A stretch of DNA of 64,000 nt from Peptoniphilus duerdenii ATCC BAA-1640 (GCF_000146345.1 NZ_GL397071.1:1344242-1408241), one strand, 5' to 3'. Shown: positions 28,032 through 38,260, numbered from the stretch's first letter. Notes: generated by a model not told the origin, from the sequence alone. Translations and numbers: made by a program.

Positions 28032-30467
28032 TTATCTATTATTACTATTTTCGTTGTCATTTATTATAGATCTTCTTTTCTTCTTCTTGCTTTTGCTGTC
28101 ATTGGAGTTTTCATTGTCTTTTTTAGAATCTTTCTTTGAGTCTTTCTTAGAATCTTTCTTTTTGTCGGACTTTTTGTTGTTGTCATCGTCATCATCGTCG
28201 TCATCATCCCTGCCCCAATATAATTTGTCTACATTTCTAGGAGTGGTACCGTCTTTGAACATTTCATACCTGCCATTTACATATTTTCTATAAATGCCAT
28301 CTGGTTTGTCGTAGTCAACTTTATCTAAATCTTCATGGATTGGATCCATGATAGCTTTAAATAATGTGGCTGCTCTATCAGAACCAAATCCTAGAGGGTC
28401 GTGATTATCTTTTGCAAGTAGCACAGAAGCGGTGTAGTAAGGTGTGAACCCTACGAACCAAGCTTCTCTCTTGTCGTTTGTAGTTCCTGTCTTACCAGCG
28501 GTGACCTGACCTTTGACCCTAGCATTTCTACCGGTTCCTGAAGTTACTACTTCCTTTAAGATATCTGTTAGGATGTAGGTGTCTCTTTTGTCTGCAACTT
28601 CAACTAAATTATCTTTTCTTTCAAAGATTACATCTCCAGTGCTGGTTACAATCTTATCTACAAATGTTGGTTTTTCAAATTGACCTTCAGAAGGAAATAC
28701 TGTAAACGCTCCAGCCATTTCAAGAGGGCTAATACCTCTAGTCATTCCCCCTAGGGAAAGGGCAGCGTAGTTTAAGTCGTTTACCTTATCTACTGAAGTT
28801 ACTCCTAATTCTTCAAGAGTATCTATAATACTATTTAAGTTTGCTTCGTTATTTACATTTTGCGAATAGGTTGAGTATCTATTCTTTCTATCTTTGAAAT
28901 CTGTATTTATATCTCTAGATACGAGATATGCTCCTACGTTAGAGCTTCGTACCAAAAGTTTTCTGATAGTAGTCCAACCAATATAACTTCCAACATTAGA
29001 AGGTTTGTATTGAATATATGGAAGGTTTACATATTTTAGATTTGAATCTAGGTATACATCTCCTGCGGTTGCTCCATGATTAAATGCAGTTAGATATGGA
29101 CCGATAGGTTTAATTGCTGAACCAGGCTGTCTAGGTATGGTTGCTCTATTTGCAAGAGAACCTCCGCCAAGTCCACGACCACCGACAAGTGCAACTACTT
29201 TGTGAGTCTTGTTATCTATAATAACTGAACCAACTTGAGGTTGTGGATCACCATTTACATCCACTGTGTTACCAGGATAATATTTGGTGTTTTGTACAGT
29301 TTCTTCAAGAGATTGTTGAATCTTGGTATTCATAGAAGTGTAGATATTTAGTCCACCACGATATAGTTCACTTTCTGCATCTTCTTTTGAAAATCCTGAG
29401 TTAATAAGTATTTCCTTAGTTTCTTTCAGAGCTGTATCTACAAAGTAAGAGGAGATACCAGATTGTGATCTGTTGGAAATATTTAAAACTATAGGTTGAT
29501 TCATAGCTTCATCGAATTGAGCTTGGTCAATCATTCCTTGTTTAAGCATATTTTTAAGTATCTTATGTTGTCTTTCAAGGGATTTTTCGTTGAACTGCGC
29601 CTTCATCGGAACAAGTTGATTAGATTCTATAAGGTGAAGGTCAAATTTATCTATTCTACCAAGATCTAGAAGTTTTCTAGAGTATTCAATTATCTTATCG
29701 ATATTTTCTTTTTGAGATGTGTCTGCAGGCACTAGCTCAAACTGTATTGAAGATAGATCATCTTCATCTGTTATATTTACTCTGTTGTAAGGAGTGTAAT
29801 ATTCAGGCAAGTTTGTAACTCCTGCAATAAGTGCACACTCAGCAAGAGTTAAATCTTTTACATTTTTACCAAAGAACATCTTAGATGCAGCTTGAACTCC
29901 TACTGTACCTTTTGAAAAACCGGCACAGTTAAGGTATGCTTCCAAGATTTCTTCCTTAGAAAGTTCATCTTCGATTTGATAAGCATAGTATATGTCCATA
30001 AGCTTTCTTTCAATCTTTTGGACACGACTGGTGTATAAATTCTTCGCAAGCTGCATTGTTATGGTTGAACCACCTTGATCAAATCTACCACTCATAAGGT
30101 CGTAGTAGAGAGCACCAGCGAGCCTTTTGAAATCCACTGCACTATGTTGGAAGAATCTTTCGTCTTCAACAGAGACTACAGCATTTATTAAATCTTTTGG
30201 AATATTATCAATGCTTACGAATTCCGCGTATTCATCTTTTACAAGCCTTTGGAGAAGATCTCCATTGCTATCGTATATTCTTGAAGTTTCAAATAGCTTC
30301 TCTCTATAATTTTTTGGATCGATAGGAGGTGCTTTTTTAAGTACAGATACGAGGTAGCAACCTGCAATCGAGCCGAGAGTTATAATTGCTATTAGAATAA
30401 GTAGGAATATAACTTTAAAAAAAGAAGAAATTCTATGAGTTTTTTTCTTTTTATTATTTCTTTTCAT
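28032..30467 (-). CDS. Class A penicillin-binding protein (PBP1A family)
   Basis: An 811-residue bifunctional peptidoglycan synthase. There is a membrane anchor at ~17-40. Glycosyltransferase motifs are SVEDERFFQHSAVDFKRL, GGSTITMQLAKNLY and KEEILEAYLNCAGFSKGTVG. The transpeptidase has SxxK in RQPGSAIKP (~440), SSN in VRSSNVGAY and KTGTTND. The C-terminus has a run of eight aspartates and then DSKKDSKKD-type repeats and a basic tail, a low-complexity extension past the catalytic domain. CGGAGG precedes the ATG. Confidence 0.93.
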   Translation of the reverse strand: MKRNNKKKKTHRISSFFKVIFLLILIAIITLGSIAGCYLVSVLKKAPPIDPKNYREKLFETSRIYDSNGDLLQRLVKDEYAEFVSIDNIPKDLINAVVSVEDERFFQHSAVDFKRLAGALYYDLMSGRFDQGGSTITMQLAKNLYTSRVQKIERKLMDIYYAYQIEDELSKEEILEAYLNCAGFSKGTVGVQAASKMFFGKNVKDLTLAECALIAGVTNLPEYYTPYNRVNITDEDDLSSIQFELVPADTSQKENIDKIIEYSRKLLDLGRIDKFDLHLIESNQLVPMKAQFNEKSLERQHKILKNMLKQGMIDQAQFDEAMNQPIVLNISNRSQSGISSYFVDTALKETKEILINSGFSKEDAESELYRGGLNIYTSMNTKIQQSLEETVQNTKYYPGNTVDVNGDPQPQVGSVIIDNKTHKVVALVGGRGLGGGSLANRATIPRQPGSAIKPIGPYLTAFNHGATAGDVYLDSNLKYVNLPYIQYKPSNVGSYIGWTTIRKLLVRSSNVGAYLVSRDINTDFKDRKNRYSTYSQNVNNEANLNSIIDTLEELGVTSVDKVNDLNYAALSLGGMTRGISPLEMAGAFTVFPSEGQFEKPTFVDKIVTSTGDVIFERKDNLVEVADKRDTYILTDILKEVVTSGTGRNARVKGQVTAGKTGTTNDKREAWFVGFTPYYTASVLLAKDNHDPLGFGSDRAATLFKAIMDPIHEDLDKVDYDKPDGIYRKYVNGRYEMFKDGTTPRNVDKLYWGRDDDDDDDDDNNKKSDKKKDSKKDSKKDSKKDNENSNDSKSKKKKRRSIINDNENSNNR

Positions 30468-30580
30468 TTAAACCTCCGAGCATATGTTAATTATAACAGA
30501 AATGTTTAAAATCTTAAACAATCTACAAAGAATTTGAAATTTTGTAAGAAAGTAAATATAATTAGTTGAGAGGAGATAAT

Positions 30581-31501
30581 ATGGAATTAATGCTAGCCCC
30601 GATGGCGGGGTACACAGATTTTGTTTATAGATCCATGTGTATGGACTTTGGTTGCGACTCAACCATCACAGAAATGGTAAGTGCCAAAGCTCTCTATTAC
30701 AAAGATAAGAAGACCTTGGAACTTATGGAGACTTCTGACAAAGAAAGAGATGTTCATCTGCAGCTATTCGGATATGAAGAAGATATATTTGAAATAGTTG
30801 CTAAAGAAATACCAAATAGGTTTAAGTATATAAATATCAACATGGGTTGCCCAGCACCAAAAATTGTAAAGAACTTTTCTGGTTCCTACTTACTAAATGA
30901 TCCAGAAAAATGTAAAAGACTAATATATGCTCTTAAATCTTCAACAGATATTCCTATAAGCATCAAAATCCGAAGAGGAATAAATGGTGGCAATCAAGGA
31001 TTAAAAGTTGCAAAAGTTGCTGAAGAGGAAGGGGCAAGCATGGTCATAGTCCATGGAAGGACAAAAGAAGAATATTATAGCGGAATTGCGGATTGGAATT
31101 TTATAGAAGAGGTAGCAACAAGTTTAAATATTCCTGTAATAGGAAATGGAGACATAACAGACTACGATAGTTTCTTGGAGAGGACAAAAGACTCAAAAGT
31201 AAGTGGTGTAGCAATAGGCAGAGGTGCAATTGGAAATCCATTTATATTTAAAGAAATAAAGAGTAAAATAAATAAAGAAGAATATACTCCACCGACAGAG
31301 AAAGAAAAATTAGAGACATTTCTTACACATCTAAAGATGATGATGGAAGCGTATCCGAAGAAGGTCGCAATAAACGAAATGAGAAAACAATTTGTCGGAT
31401 ACTCTAATGGAATCTATGGAGCAAAAGAATTAAGACAGAAGCTAAATACACTAAATGAATACGAAGATATATTAAAAATGATAAAAGATCACTTTGAATA
31501 G
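30581..31501 (+). CDS. dus: tRNA-dihydrouridine synthase
   Basis: A 306-residue FMN enzyme that reduces uridines in the tRNA D-loop. Motifs are LAPMAGYTDFVYRSMC, INMGCPAPKIVKNFSGSYL (catalytic Cys region), ISIKIRRG, MVIVHGRTKEEYYSG and IGNGDITDY. The ATG at 30581 follows GAGAGGAG; a start at 30566 is rejected. Dus B/C assignment is not attempted. It precedes the greA promoter. Confidence 0.92.
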   Translation: MELMLAPMAGYTDFVYRSMCMDFGCDSTITEMVSAKALYYKDKKTLELMETSDKERDVHLQLFGYEEDIFEIVAKEIPNRFKYININMGCPAPKIVKNFSGSYLLNDPEKCKRLIYALKSSTDIPISIKIRRGINGGNQGLKVAKVAEEEGASMVIVHGRTKEEYYSGIADWNFIEEVATSLNIPVIGNGDITDYDSFLERTKDSKVSGVAIGRGAIGNPFIFKEIKSKINKEEYTPPTEKEKLETFLTHLKMMMEAYPKKVAINEMRKQFVGYSNGIYGAKELRQKLNTLNEYEDILKMIKDHFE

Positions 31502-31542
31502 TTATTTTTAGTTCGAAAAATGGCTAGAATTTAGTAAATAAC

Positions 31543-31571
31543 TTGACTTATTGAGTTTTTTTTAATATAAT
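31543..31571 (+). promoter_or_regulatory. Promoter of the greA-lysS operon
   Basis: TTGACT (31543-31548), a 17-base spacer and TATAAT (31566-31571) form a near-consensus sigma-A promoter. A short GGC/GCC hairpin followed by T residues lies in the leader at 31583-31600 and might attenuate. Confidence 0.8.
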
Positions 31572-31623
31572 AATTTGACGTCAGGCGGAATGCCTATTTT
31601 TTATGAGAAATGGAAGTGAAACG

Positions 31624-32097
31624 ATGGAAAAGGATATATTTTTTACCCCAGAAGGGTTAGAAAAAATTGAAAATGAAATAGAATTTTTAAAGACCGTCAG
31701 AAGAAAAGAAGTTGCTGAAAGAATCAAGATTGCACTTGGTTACGGAGACTTATCTGAAAACTCTGAATACGACGAAGCTAAGAACGAACAAGCTCAAGTT
31801 GAAGAAAGAATCGTAAAACTTGAAAACATGGTTAGAAATGCCGTTGTCATAGAAAGCGATGATTTAAACACAGAAATCGTAAATATCGGATCAACAGTTT
31901 CAGTAAAAGATATAAACTCAGATAAAGAAAGCACCTACACAATAGTTGGTTCAGCAGAATCAAGTCCACTTGAAGGCAAGATTTCAAACGAATCACCAGT
32001 AGGATCTGGTCTTATCGGCAAAAAAATTGGGGACGTAGTAGATATAGAAGTTCCAAAGGGAACTATAACTTTGGAAATAATGAATATTTCATTATAA
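31624..32097 (+). CDS. greA: Transcription elongation factor GreA
   Basis: 157 residues, the usual length. The N-terminal coiled coil carries the acidic tip ([18 protein letters not shown], ~42-59) that enters the RNA polymerase channel to rescue backtracked complexes. The C-terminal FKBP-like domain ends [26 protein letters not shown] 31624 gives the canonical length; 31603 would add seven residues and lie beside a leader hairpin. It is co-transcribed with lysS, 10 bases downstream. Confidence 0.93.
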   Translation: MEKDIFFTPEGLEKIENEIEFLKTVRRKEVAERIKIALGYGDLSENSEYDEAKNEQAQVEERIVKLENMVRNAVVIESDDLNTEIVNIGSTVSVKDINSDKESTYTIVGSAESSPLEGKISNESPVGSGLIGKKIGDVVDIEVPKGTITLEIMNISL

Positions 32098-32107
32098 GGA
32101 GGATACT

Positions 32108-34009
32108 TTGTCACAAGAAAAAGATTTAAATGAAATGCTTCTTTTGAAGAGAAATAAACTTAAAGAACTTAGAGAAAGAGGAGAAGATCCTTTTTTAATA
32201 GAAAGTTATCCCGTTGATAGTTATTCAAAAGATATAAAAGATAATTTTTCTGATTTTGAAGAAAAAGATGTAGTTGTAGCTGGAAGAATCATGAGCAAAA
32301 GACGTCATGGAAAGATTGCCTTTCTTGACTTACAAGACTCAAGAGGAACCATCCAAATATTTTTGAGAAAAGATGTAATGAATGAAGGCTACGACGTAAT
32401 AAAAGACATAGATATCGGAGATATAGTAGGAGTAAAGGGAAAAGTTTTTAAGACAGAAGCTGGAGAAATCACAGTGCGTGCAACTGAAGCTTCTCTACTA
32501 TCTAAATCTCTACAAATCCTACCAGAAAAATTCCACGGTTTAAAAGATATCGAACTTAGATACAGAATGAGGTACGTGGATTTAATTGTAAATCCAGAAG
32601 TTAAAGATGTATTCATAAAGAGATCTAAGATTATAAAAGCAATCAAGGAATACCTAGATGAAAGAGGATTCTTAGAAGTTGAAACTCCTATTCTAGGATC
32701 TGTTGCAGGTGGAGCAAATGCAAAACCATTCTTAACTCATCACAATACACTAGACATGGATATGCAAATGAGAATCGCAAACGAACTCTATCTAAAGAGA
32801 CTAATCGTTGGTGGTTTTGACAAAGTTTATGAACTTGGAAAGATGTTTAGAAATGAAGGGATAAGTCCAAGACACAACCCTGAGTTTACAAATATAGAAC
32901 TATATCAAGCATACGTTGACTACGAAGAGATGATGAGAATCACAGAAGGTATCTTCGAATACGTAGCAAAAAAGGTACTTGGAACTACTAAGATCAACTA
33001 CCAAGGAAAAGAAATAGAATTAAAAGCTCCTTGGAGAAGAATAACCATGATCGATGCTATAAATGAGTATGCGGGAGTAGATTTCAACGAAATAAATACA
33101 GATGAAGAAGCAAGAGAAATTGCTAAGGCAAAGGGACTTGAAGTAGATCCAAAATGGACTAGAGGCCATGTAATTTCAGAAATGTTTGAAGAATTCTGTG
33201 AATCACACTTAGTTCAACCAACATTTGTAACTAAACATCCAGTAGAAGTTTCTCCGCTAGCTAAGCGTGACCCAGAAGATCCAAGACTTACTCAAAGATT
33301 CGAAGCATTTATGAACACCTGGGAACTTGCAAATGCATTTTCAGAATTAAATGACCCAATAGATCAAAGGGAAAGATTCGAAGAACAACTTCGTGAAAAG
33401 GAAATGGGAGACGATGAAGCTCACCCAATGGATACAGACTTCCTAAACGCAATAGAAGTTGGACTTCCACCAACAGGAGGACTTGGAATAGGAGTTGACA
33501 GAATGATCATGATACTTCTAGACCAACCAACCATAAGGGATATAATCTTCTTCCCAACAATGAAGCCATTGGGAGCAAGTAAAGATGCAGAAGGACAAGA
33601 AACCTTAGAACCAGAGACAGAAACAATAAAGATCGATCTATCAAAGGTTAAGGTTGAACCATTATTTGAAGATATGGTAGACTTTGAAACTTTCTCAAAA
33701 TCTGATTTTAGAGTTGTAAAGGTTAAAAACTGCGAAGAAGTTCCTAAGTCAAAAAAACTTTTGAAATTTACATTAGATGATGGTTCTGAAAAAGAAAGAG
33801 TTATTTTATCTGGTATTAAGGAATATTACAGCGCAGAGAGCTTAATTGGAAAGACACTACTTGCAATTTGTAATCTTCCTCCTCGTAAGATGATGGGAAT
33901 CGACTCAGAAGGTATGATTATATCTGCAATTTGTGAGTATGACGGTGAAGAAAAACTTAACTTAATAATGCTGGATGATAATATTCCAGCAGGATCAAAA
34001 TTATATTAA
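32108..34009 (+). CDS. lysS: Lysyl-tRNA synthetase (class II) with C-terminal tRNA-binding domain
   Basis: A 633-residue enzyme from a TTG start with AAGGAGGA upstream. Residues ~55-160 are the OB-fold anticodon domain; ~170-500 are the class II core (motif 2 [17 protein letters not shown], motif 3 [13 protein letters not shown]). Ordinary LysS ends near residue 500. Here a further ~110 residues ([19 protein letters not shown] ... [16 protein letters not shown]) form a Trbp111/EMAP-like tRNA-binding OB fold as at the MetG C-terminus. The fusion should raise tRNA affinity. Confidence 0.95.
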   Translation: MSQEKDLNEMLLLKRNKLKELRERGEDPFLIESYPVDSYSKDIKDNFSDFEEKDVVVAGRIMSKRRHGKIAFLDLQDSRGTIQIFLRKDVMNEGYDVIKDIDIGDIVGVKGKVFKTEAGEITVRATEASLLSKSLQILPEKFHGLKDIELRYRMRYVDLIVNPEVKDVFIKRSKIIKAIKEYLDERGFLEVETPILGSVAGGANAKPFLTHHNTLDMDMQMRIANELYLKRLIVGGFDKVYELGKMFRNEGISPRHNPEFTNIELYQAYVDYEEMMRITEGIFEYVAKKVLGTTKINYQGKEIELKAPWRRITMIDAINEYAGVDFNEINTDEEAREIAKAKGLEVDPKWTRGHVISEMFEEFCESHLVQPTFVTKHPVEVSPLAKRDPEDPRLTQRFEAFMNTWELANAFSELNDPIDQRERFEEQLREKEMGDDEAHPMDTDFLNAIEVGLPPTGGLGIGVDRMIMILLDQPTIRDIIFFPTMKPLGASKDAEGQETLEPETETIKIDLSKVKVEPLFEDMVDFETFSKSDFRVVKVKNCEEVPKSKKLLKFTLDDGSEKERVILSGIKEYYSAESLIGKTLLAICNLPPRKMMGIDSEGMIISAICEYDGEEKLNLIMLDDNIPAGSKLY

Positions 34010-34025
34010 AGGACACGCTAATTAT

Positions 34026-34061
34026 GAAACTGGGGTTTGTTATGAATCCCAGTTTAATTTT
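34026..34061 (+). terminator. Terminator after lysS
   Basis: AAACTGGG and CCCAGTTT pair across a 12-14-base loop and are followed by AATTTTT. It lies at the chromosome/ICE junction zone and could belong to either side. Confidence 0.65.
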
Positions 34062-34072
34062 TAGGAGTATGT

Positions 34073-34354
34073 ATGAGATGGATAATTAGAATAATTTTAT
34101 TACCGATAAGATTAGTGTTGAGTTTGCTCATAGCTTTTTTAACCTTCATATTAAGTTTGAGTACTGCGTTGTTAAGCGTAGTTTCTACTTTGATTTTTAT
34201 AATTGGAATAGCTAGCATTTTTCAAGGAGACAAGCAAATTGTAATTGAAGCACTAATATTAGCATTTTTATTTAGTCCATTTGGATTACCTAAATTAGGT
34301 ATATATGTTATTGGATTATTAGAATTATTAAACTATACAATAAAATCAATTTGA
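34073..34354 (+). CDS. CD1845-like small membrane protein of the ICE
   Basis: A 93-residue hydrophobic protein with three membrane segments and the ending FLFSPFGLPKLGIYVIGLLELLNYTIKSI, as in small CD1845-type proteins found at the left end of CTn elements. The function is unknown. GGAG precedes the ATG. Confidence 0.75.
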   Translation: MRWIIRIILLPIRLVLSLLIAFLTFILSLSTALLSVVSTLIFIIGIASIFQGDKQIVIEALILAFLFSPFGLPKLGIYVIGLLELLNYTIKSI

Positions 34355-34380
34355 AGAAAAATAAATATAAGACAACCGTA

Positions 34381-34415
34381 GACGATAGAAAGCAATAATT
34401 CTGTCGTCTTTTTTT
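34381..34415 (+). terminator. Terminator before the ICE replication gene
   Basis: GACGA-AGAA pairs with TTCT-TCGTC, followed by a T7 run. A similar hairpin (TAGA...TCTATCGTC plus T7) occurs in element 3 at 52545-52577. Confidence 0.75.
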
Positions 34416-34437
34416 ATTTTAAAGAGAGGAGGTAGGA

Positions 34438-35211
34438 ATGAATTTTGATTATTTTTATAATAGGCAATCTGAGATGTATAACTTCATTAGGTTACCTATG
34501 GTATTAATGGAAGATGAGATTTTTGAGAGCATTTCTATTGAAGCTAAAGTTTTGTATTCATATATGCTTAATCGAATGGGTCTTTCATATAAAAATGGCT
34601 GGATAGATGAAGATGGAAAAGTCTTTATTTACTACACAATGGATGCTATTAAAGAGCAATTTAACTGTGCTAATGATAAAGCCTTAAAGATTATAAATGA
34701 GCTTGATATAAAATCAGGAATTGGATTGATAGAAAAGAAAAGACAAGGACTTGGAAAACCAAATAGGATATATGTTAAAGATTTTATGAGTGTTTTCTCC
34801 GATTCAAATAATAGAAATCCAGATTTCCGAAAAGCAGAAGTCCAGACTTCCGATAATCGGAATTCAAGAACTCCTAATAACAGACTTCAAGATTTCCGAA
34901 AATCGGAAGGTAACTATAACAATATTAGTAATAATGAGTTAAGAAAGAATGATTTTAGTAAGGGACAAAAGCCTTATGGAATATATAAAAACATATTTTT
35001 GACTGATGAAGAATACAAGGACTTAACAAATGAGTTAGGAAGTAGAATTAGTGACTACATTGATAGGTTGTCGTCATATATGAAAGCAAATAACAGAGTG
35101 TATCAAGATTACAAGGCAACGATAATCAATTGGTATCTTAATGATCAGGCAAAAAACATTAATGATAATACAACAAGGAAAATGAATTACGATATAGGAG
35201 AGAGTTTATGA
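34438..35211 (+). CDS. ICE replication initiator (RepA_N type)
   Basis: A 257-residue initiator. Residues ~12-100 are the RepA_N winged helix (FIRLPMVLMEDEIFESISIEAKVLYSYMLNRMGLS...). The middle (~120-165) is a low-complexity linker whose DNA carries palindromic iterons. The C-terminal ~60 residues (YKNIFLTDEEYKDL ... YKATIINWYLND) are a module shared with the initiator at 50216. RepA_N proteins bind iterons within their own genes. GAGGAGG precedes the ATG; the stop overlaps the next start (ATGA). Confidence 0.87.
   Translation: MNFDYFYNRQSEMYNFIRLPMVLMEDEIFESISIEAKVLYSYMLNRMGLSYKNGWIDEDGKVFIYYTMDAIKEQFNCANDKALKIINELDIKSGIGLIEKKRQGLGKPNRIYVKDFMSVFSDSNNRNPDFRKAEVQTSDNRNSRTPNNRLQDFRKSEGNYNNISNNELRKNDFSKGQKPYGIYKNIFLTDEEYKDLTNELGSRISDYIDRLSSYMKANNRVYQDYKATIINWYLNDQAKNINDNTTRKMNYDIGESL
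34821..34912. repeat. Palindromic iterons inside the ICE rep gene (candidate oriV)
   Basis: Three related sites: TTTCCGAAAA-GCAGAA (34824-34839), TTCCGATAATCGGAA (34848-34862, a perfect 6-bp inverted repeat around three bases), and TTTCCGAAAATCGGAA (34893-34908). They lie in the linker-coding part of a RepA_N gene, where plasmid origins of this class are found. Confidence 0.7.
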
Positions 35212-36035
35212 AGAACTTAAAAGATTTTGTATTAAGAGAAAATGATATTGAAAGAAATGGACATATTTATTGTAAGGTATGTGATAAAAGAGTCGATGGA
35301 GAATTACTTGACCTTGGCTTTACAAAGTTTATTCCCAGAATTAAATGTGAATGTGAAATAAAAAGAGATAAGGAAAATGAAGAAAGAGAAAGACTAATGA
35401 AAATATCATCGCTAAAAAGAGATTGTTTCTCATCGCCACTCCAACACCAATATAATTTTGAGAGATTCTTAAATGAAAAAGGTCAAGCTTACAAGGTTGC
35501 TTACAATTATGCTAAAAGTTTTGAACAAATGAAGGAAGACAATGTTGGACTTTTATTTCATGGAGATGTTGGCAGTGGAAAGACTTATCTTGCTTGTTCT
35601 ATTGCAAATGAATTAATTGAAAGAGAACAAGTTAAAGTTAAGATTATGAATTTATCTCAGGTTATAAATCAAATACAAAAATCAGCATTTAAGCTAGATT
35701 CAAATGAAATTATAGATAACCTATCAAACATTCCGTTGTTAATTTTAGATGATCTTGGAATTGAAAGGGATACATCTTATGCAAGAGAACAAGTATATAA
35801 CATTATAAACTCAAGATACTTAAAAGGTAGGCCGACAATTTTTACTACAAACTTATCATTGGAAATTATTCAAAATCCTAATATTGAACTTGAGTATCAG
35901 AGGATATATTCAAGAATACTTGAAATGACAATACCAGTTAAAGTTACGGGAGAAGATTTTAGAAGAAAAATCCATCAAGAGAAGTTAAGAAAATACAAAG
36001 AGTTACTTTTATATGGAGGTGGAATAGATGATTAA
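35208..36035 (+). CDS. DnaC/IstB-like ATPase (helicase loader) of the ICE
   Basis: A 275-residue AAA+ ATPase. An N-terminal zinc-finger-like segment (YCKVCDKR ... IKCECE) precedes Walker A LLFHGDVGSGKTYLACSIAN (~115-125) and Walker B LLILDDLGIERD (~177-188), with arginine-finger region YSRILEM. It is thought to load the replicative helicase at the ICE origin with the initiator encoded just upstream, which it overlaps by four bases. Confidence 0.88.
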   Translation: MKNLKDFVLRENDIERNGHIYCKVCDKRVDGELLDLGFTKFIPRIKCECEIKRDKENEERERLMKISSLKRDCFSSPLQHQYNFERFLNEKGQAYKVAYNYAKSFEQMKEDNVGLLFHGDVGSGKTYLACSIANELIEREQVKVKIMNLSQVINQIQKSAFKLDSNEIIDNLSNIPLLILDDLGIERDTSYAREQVYNIINSRYLKGRPTIFTTNLSLEIIQNPNIELEYQRIYSRILEMTIPVKVTGEDFRRKIHQEKLRKYKELLLYGGGIDD

Positions 36036-36513
36036 TGAAGAAGTATCTAGGTCGAGTCTTAACCTTGAAGTAAGGCTTGCAAAAGCAACAAGTAAAGCAA
36101 TTCTTGATGCCTTAAAGAAAGTTCACAAGCAAATAGAAGATCAAGGAGGCTTGAAAAATGTAATAAAAAATAATGGAGAAGAAGTAAAACTAAAGGATAT
36201 GGTTAAAAAGGGACAGTTAGAAGAAATTAATCTAAAAGATCCTGAGTTAAAAGAATTAAAGAAAATTTTAAACAAACACGGAGTGAAGTTTTCTGTTATG
36301 AAAGATAAGGAAACTGGTAACCACTCTGTGTTTTTTCAATCTAAGGATATAAAGGTAATGGAGCATGCCTTTAAAAAAGCAGTTAAGGCTTCTGAAAGAA
36401 AGGCTGATAGAAAAGATTCAATAACGAAGACAATAAATAAGTTTAAAGATATGGCTAAGGACACCATCAGCAAAGATAAAGTTAAAAATAAACATAAGGA
36501 GCAAAGCTTATGA
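36028..36513 (+). CDS. PcfB-family conjugation protein (DUF3801)
   Basis: A 161-residue protein with N-terminal helices (LEVRLAKATSKAILDALKKVHKQ) and VKFSVMKDKETGNHSVFFQSKDIKVMEHAFKKAV, diagnostic of PcfB/DUF3801, then a basic tail. PcfB of pCF10 links the relaxosome to the coupling protein. It overlaps both neighbours by a few bases and lies two genes before virD4, fitting that role. Confidence 0.85.
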   Translation: MINEEVSRSSLNLEVRLAKATSKAILDALKKVHKQIEDQGGLKNVIKNNGEEVKLKDMVKKGQLEEINLKDPELKELKKILNKHGVKFSVMKDKETGNHSVFFQSKDIKVMEHAFKKAVKASERKADRKDSITKTINKFKDMAKDTISKDKVKNKHKEQSL

Positions 36514-37244
36514 TAAGTAATTTAAAAACATTTGAAAATAAGAATTTTGGGAAACTCACTGTTATAGAAAAAGACGGTGAGTTTTTCTTTATAGCTAATG
36601 AAGTAGCAACTATGTTGGGATATGTCAATCCGAGGAAAGCTGTTTATGACCATGTAGATGAGGAAGATAAGGGTGTAACGAAATGGAACACCCCTGGAGG
36701 AATACAGAATATTTCAATAATTAATGAGTCAGGATTGTATTCACTTATCCTCTCATCAAAACTACCACAAGCAAAAATATTCAAAGCTTGGGTAACTAGA
36801 GAAGTCTTACCAAGTATTAGAAAAAATGGAGGATATATAATAGGGCAAGAAAAGAAAACTAACGAAGAGCTACTTGCAGATGCAATTCTTGTAGCCAATA
36901 GAATTATTGCCGAGAGAGAAGAAGAAATTGGAGAATTAAGACCAAAGGCAGATTATTATGACAAATTAGTAGATTATAAACTACTTACAAACTTTAGAAA
37001 TACTGCCAAAGAGTTAGGAATACCACAAAATCAATTTATAAGTTTTCTAATGGATAAGGGATTAATTTATAGAGATAAGAAAATGAAACTCTTACCTTAT
37101 GCAGATAAGAATAAGGGATATTTTGAAGTAAAGGAATGGGTTGATCCACTAGGTACACTTGTAGGAATACAAACATTTATAACACCAAAGGGAAGACACT
37201 ATATACTAATTTTATTAGATAGTGAAGGTTTCTACGATGAATAA
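36510..37244 (+). CDS. BRO-N/KilA-C antirepressor-like protein
   Basis: A 244-residue DNA-binding protein. The N-terminal BRO domain (FGKLTVIEKDGEFFFIANEVATMLGYVNPRKAVYDHVDEEDK, ~13-100) is followed by a coiled linker and an ANT/KilA-C domain (NFRNTAKELGIPQNQFISFLMDKGLIYRDKKMKLLPY). It is phage-antirepressor-like and recurrent in CTn elements; it may control transfer or respond to the SOS signal. The start overlaps the pcfB stop and its own stop overlaps the virD4 start. Confidence 0.87.
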   Translation: MISNLKTFENKNFGKLTVIEKDGEFFFIANEVATMLGYVNPRKAVYDHVDEEDKGVTKWNTPGGIQNISIINESGLYSLILSSKLPQAKIFKAWVTREVLPSIRKNGGYIIGQEKKTNEELLADAILVANRIIAEREEEIGELRPKADYYDKLVDYKLLTNFRNTAKELGIPQNQFISFLMDKGLIYRDKKMKLLPYADKNKGYFEVKEWVDPLGTLVGIQTFITPKGRHYILILLDSEGFYDE

Positions 37245-38232
37245 GATATTAGAATCTATTCTTTCTGATATTAAAAACTTAATTAAAATAGACAACCCAA
37301 AGAAATTTATATTAGCAAACATTCCTTATCTGTCCTTTTTCTACATTGGAAATATTTTTTCTAAGCACATCAATTCTTATGTAGGAGGAGATATTATTGA
37401 TAAAATAATGGTGGGAATTTCTGATATAGGAACTTTATCTTATATACCAAGCCTTAATCCAAGGGACTTGTTAGTAGGTATTTCAGTTGCTGGTCTTGTT
37501 AAGTTAATTGTTTACAGCAAAGGTAAAAACAAAAAGAAATATAGGCAAGGCAAGGAATATGGATCTGCAAGATGGGGAGAAAGTAAGGATATTGCTCCAT
37601 ATATTGACCCTAAGTTTGAAAACAATGTTCTCATAACTAATACCGAAAGACTTACAATGAACTCAAGACCTAAAAACCCTAAATATGCCAGAAATAAAAA
37701 TGTATTAGTAATAGGTGGTTCTGGATCAGGTAAAACGAGATTTTATGTAAAGCCAAATCTAATGCAAATGCATTCTTCCTATGTAGTAACAGACCCTAAA
37801 GGCACACTTGTGTTAGAATGTGGAAAAATGCTTTATGAAAATGGTTACGACATAAAGATATTAAACACAATAAACTTTAAAAAATCTATGAAATACAATC
37901 CATTTGCATACTTGAGAAGTGAAAAAGATATTTTAAAGCTTGTCCAAACCATAATTGCTAACACCAAGGGAGATGGAGAAAAGGCAGGAGAAGATTTTTG
38001 GGTAAAGGCTGAAAAGTTATATTACACTGCTCTTATTGGGTATATTTATTATGAAGCACCTGAAGAAGAAAAGAATTTTAAAACACTCTTAGATATGATT
38101 GACGCAAGTGAGGTTAGAGAAGATGACGAAACCTATATGAACCCAATTGATAGGCTTTTTGAAGCTCTTGAAAAGAAAGATCCAAGTCATTTTGCAGTTA
38201 AGCAATACAAGAAATATAAGCTGGCAGCAGGA
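37237..38232 (+). pseudogene. VirD4/TraG coupling protein, 5' part (interrupted by element 3)
   Basis: The first 332 codons of the type IV coupling protein: two N-terminal membrane segments, then GSARWGESKDIAPYID and Walker A VIGGSGSGKTRFYVKPN (~165-181), ending KKYKLAAG. The open frame then runs into element 3 and stops at 38289 after 19 foreign residues. The remaining 264 codons lie at 52818-53612. Splicing at GGA gives KLAAG-KTAKSIL, a normal TraG sequence. Coupling proteins deliver the relaxase-DNA complex to the mating channel, so the integrated ICE is probably transfer-deficient until excision. Start ATG 37237 overlaps the previous stop. Confidence 0.93.
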
Positions 38233-38260
38233 GTAATAGAATTAAGGAGAACACTTAATC
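38228..38260. other. attL of element 3
   Basis: CAGGA at 38228-38232 is the core shared with 52813-52817. The empty target would read TGGCAG-CAGGAAAAA-CTGCCA, an imperfect dyad within virD4. Left-arm bases GTAATAGAATT-AAGGA follow the core. Confidence 0.85.

Noticed and set aside
28024..28293. Serine/leucine-rich ORF opposite the PBP tail
   Set aside because: It is the antisense of the Asp/Lys low-complexity tail of the PBP; the serine run mirrors GAT repeats.
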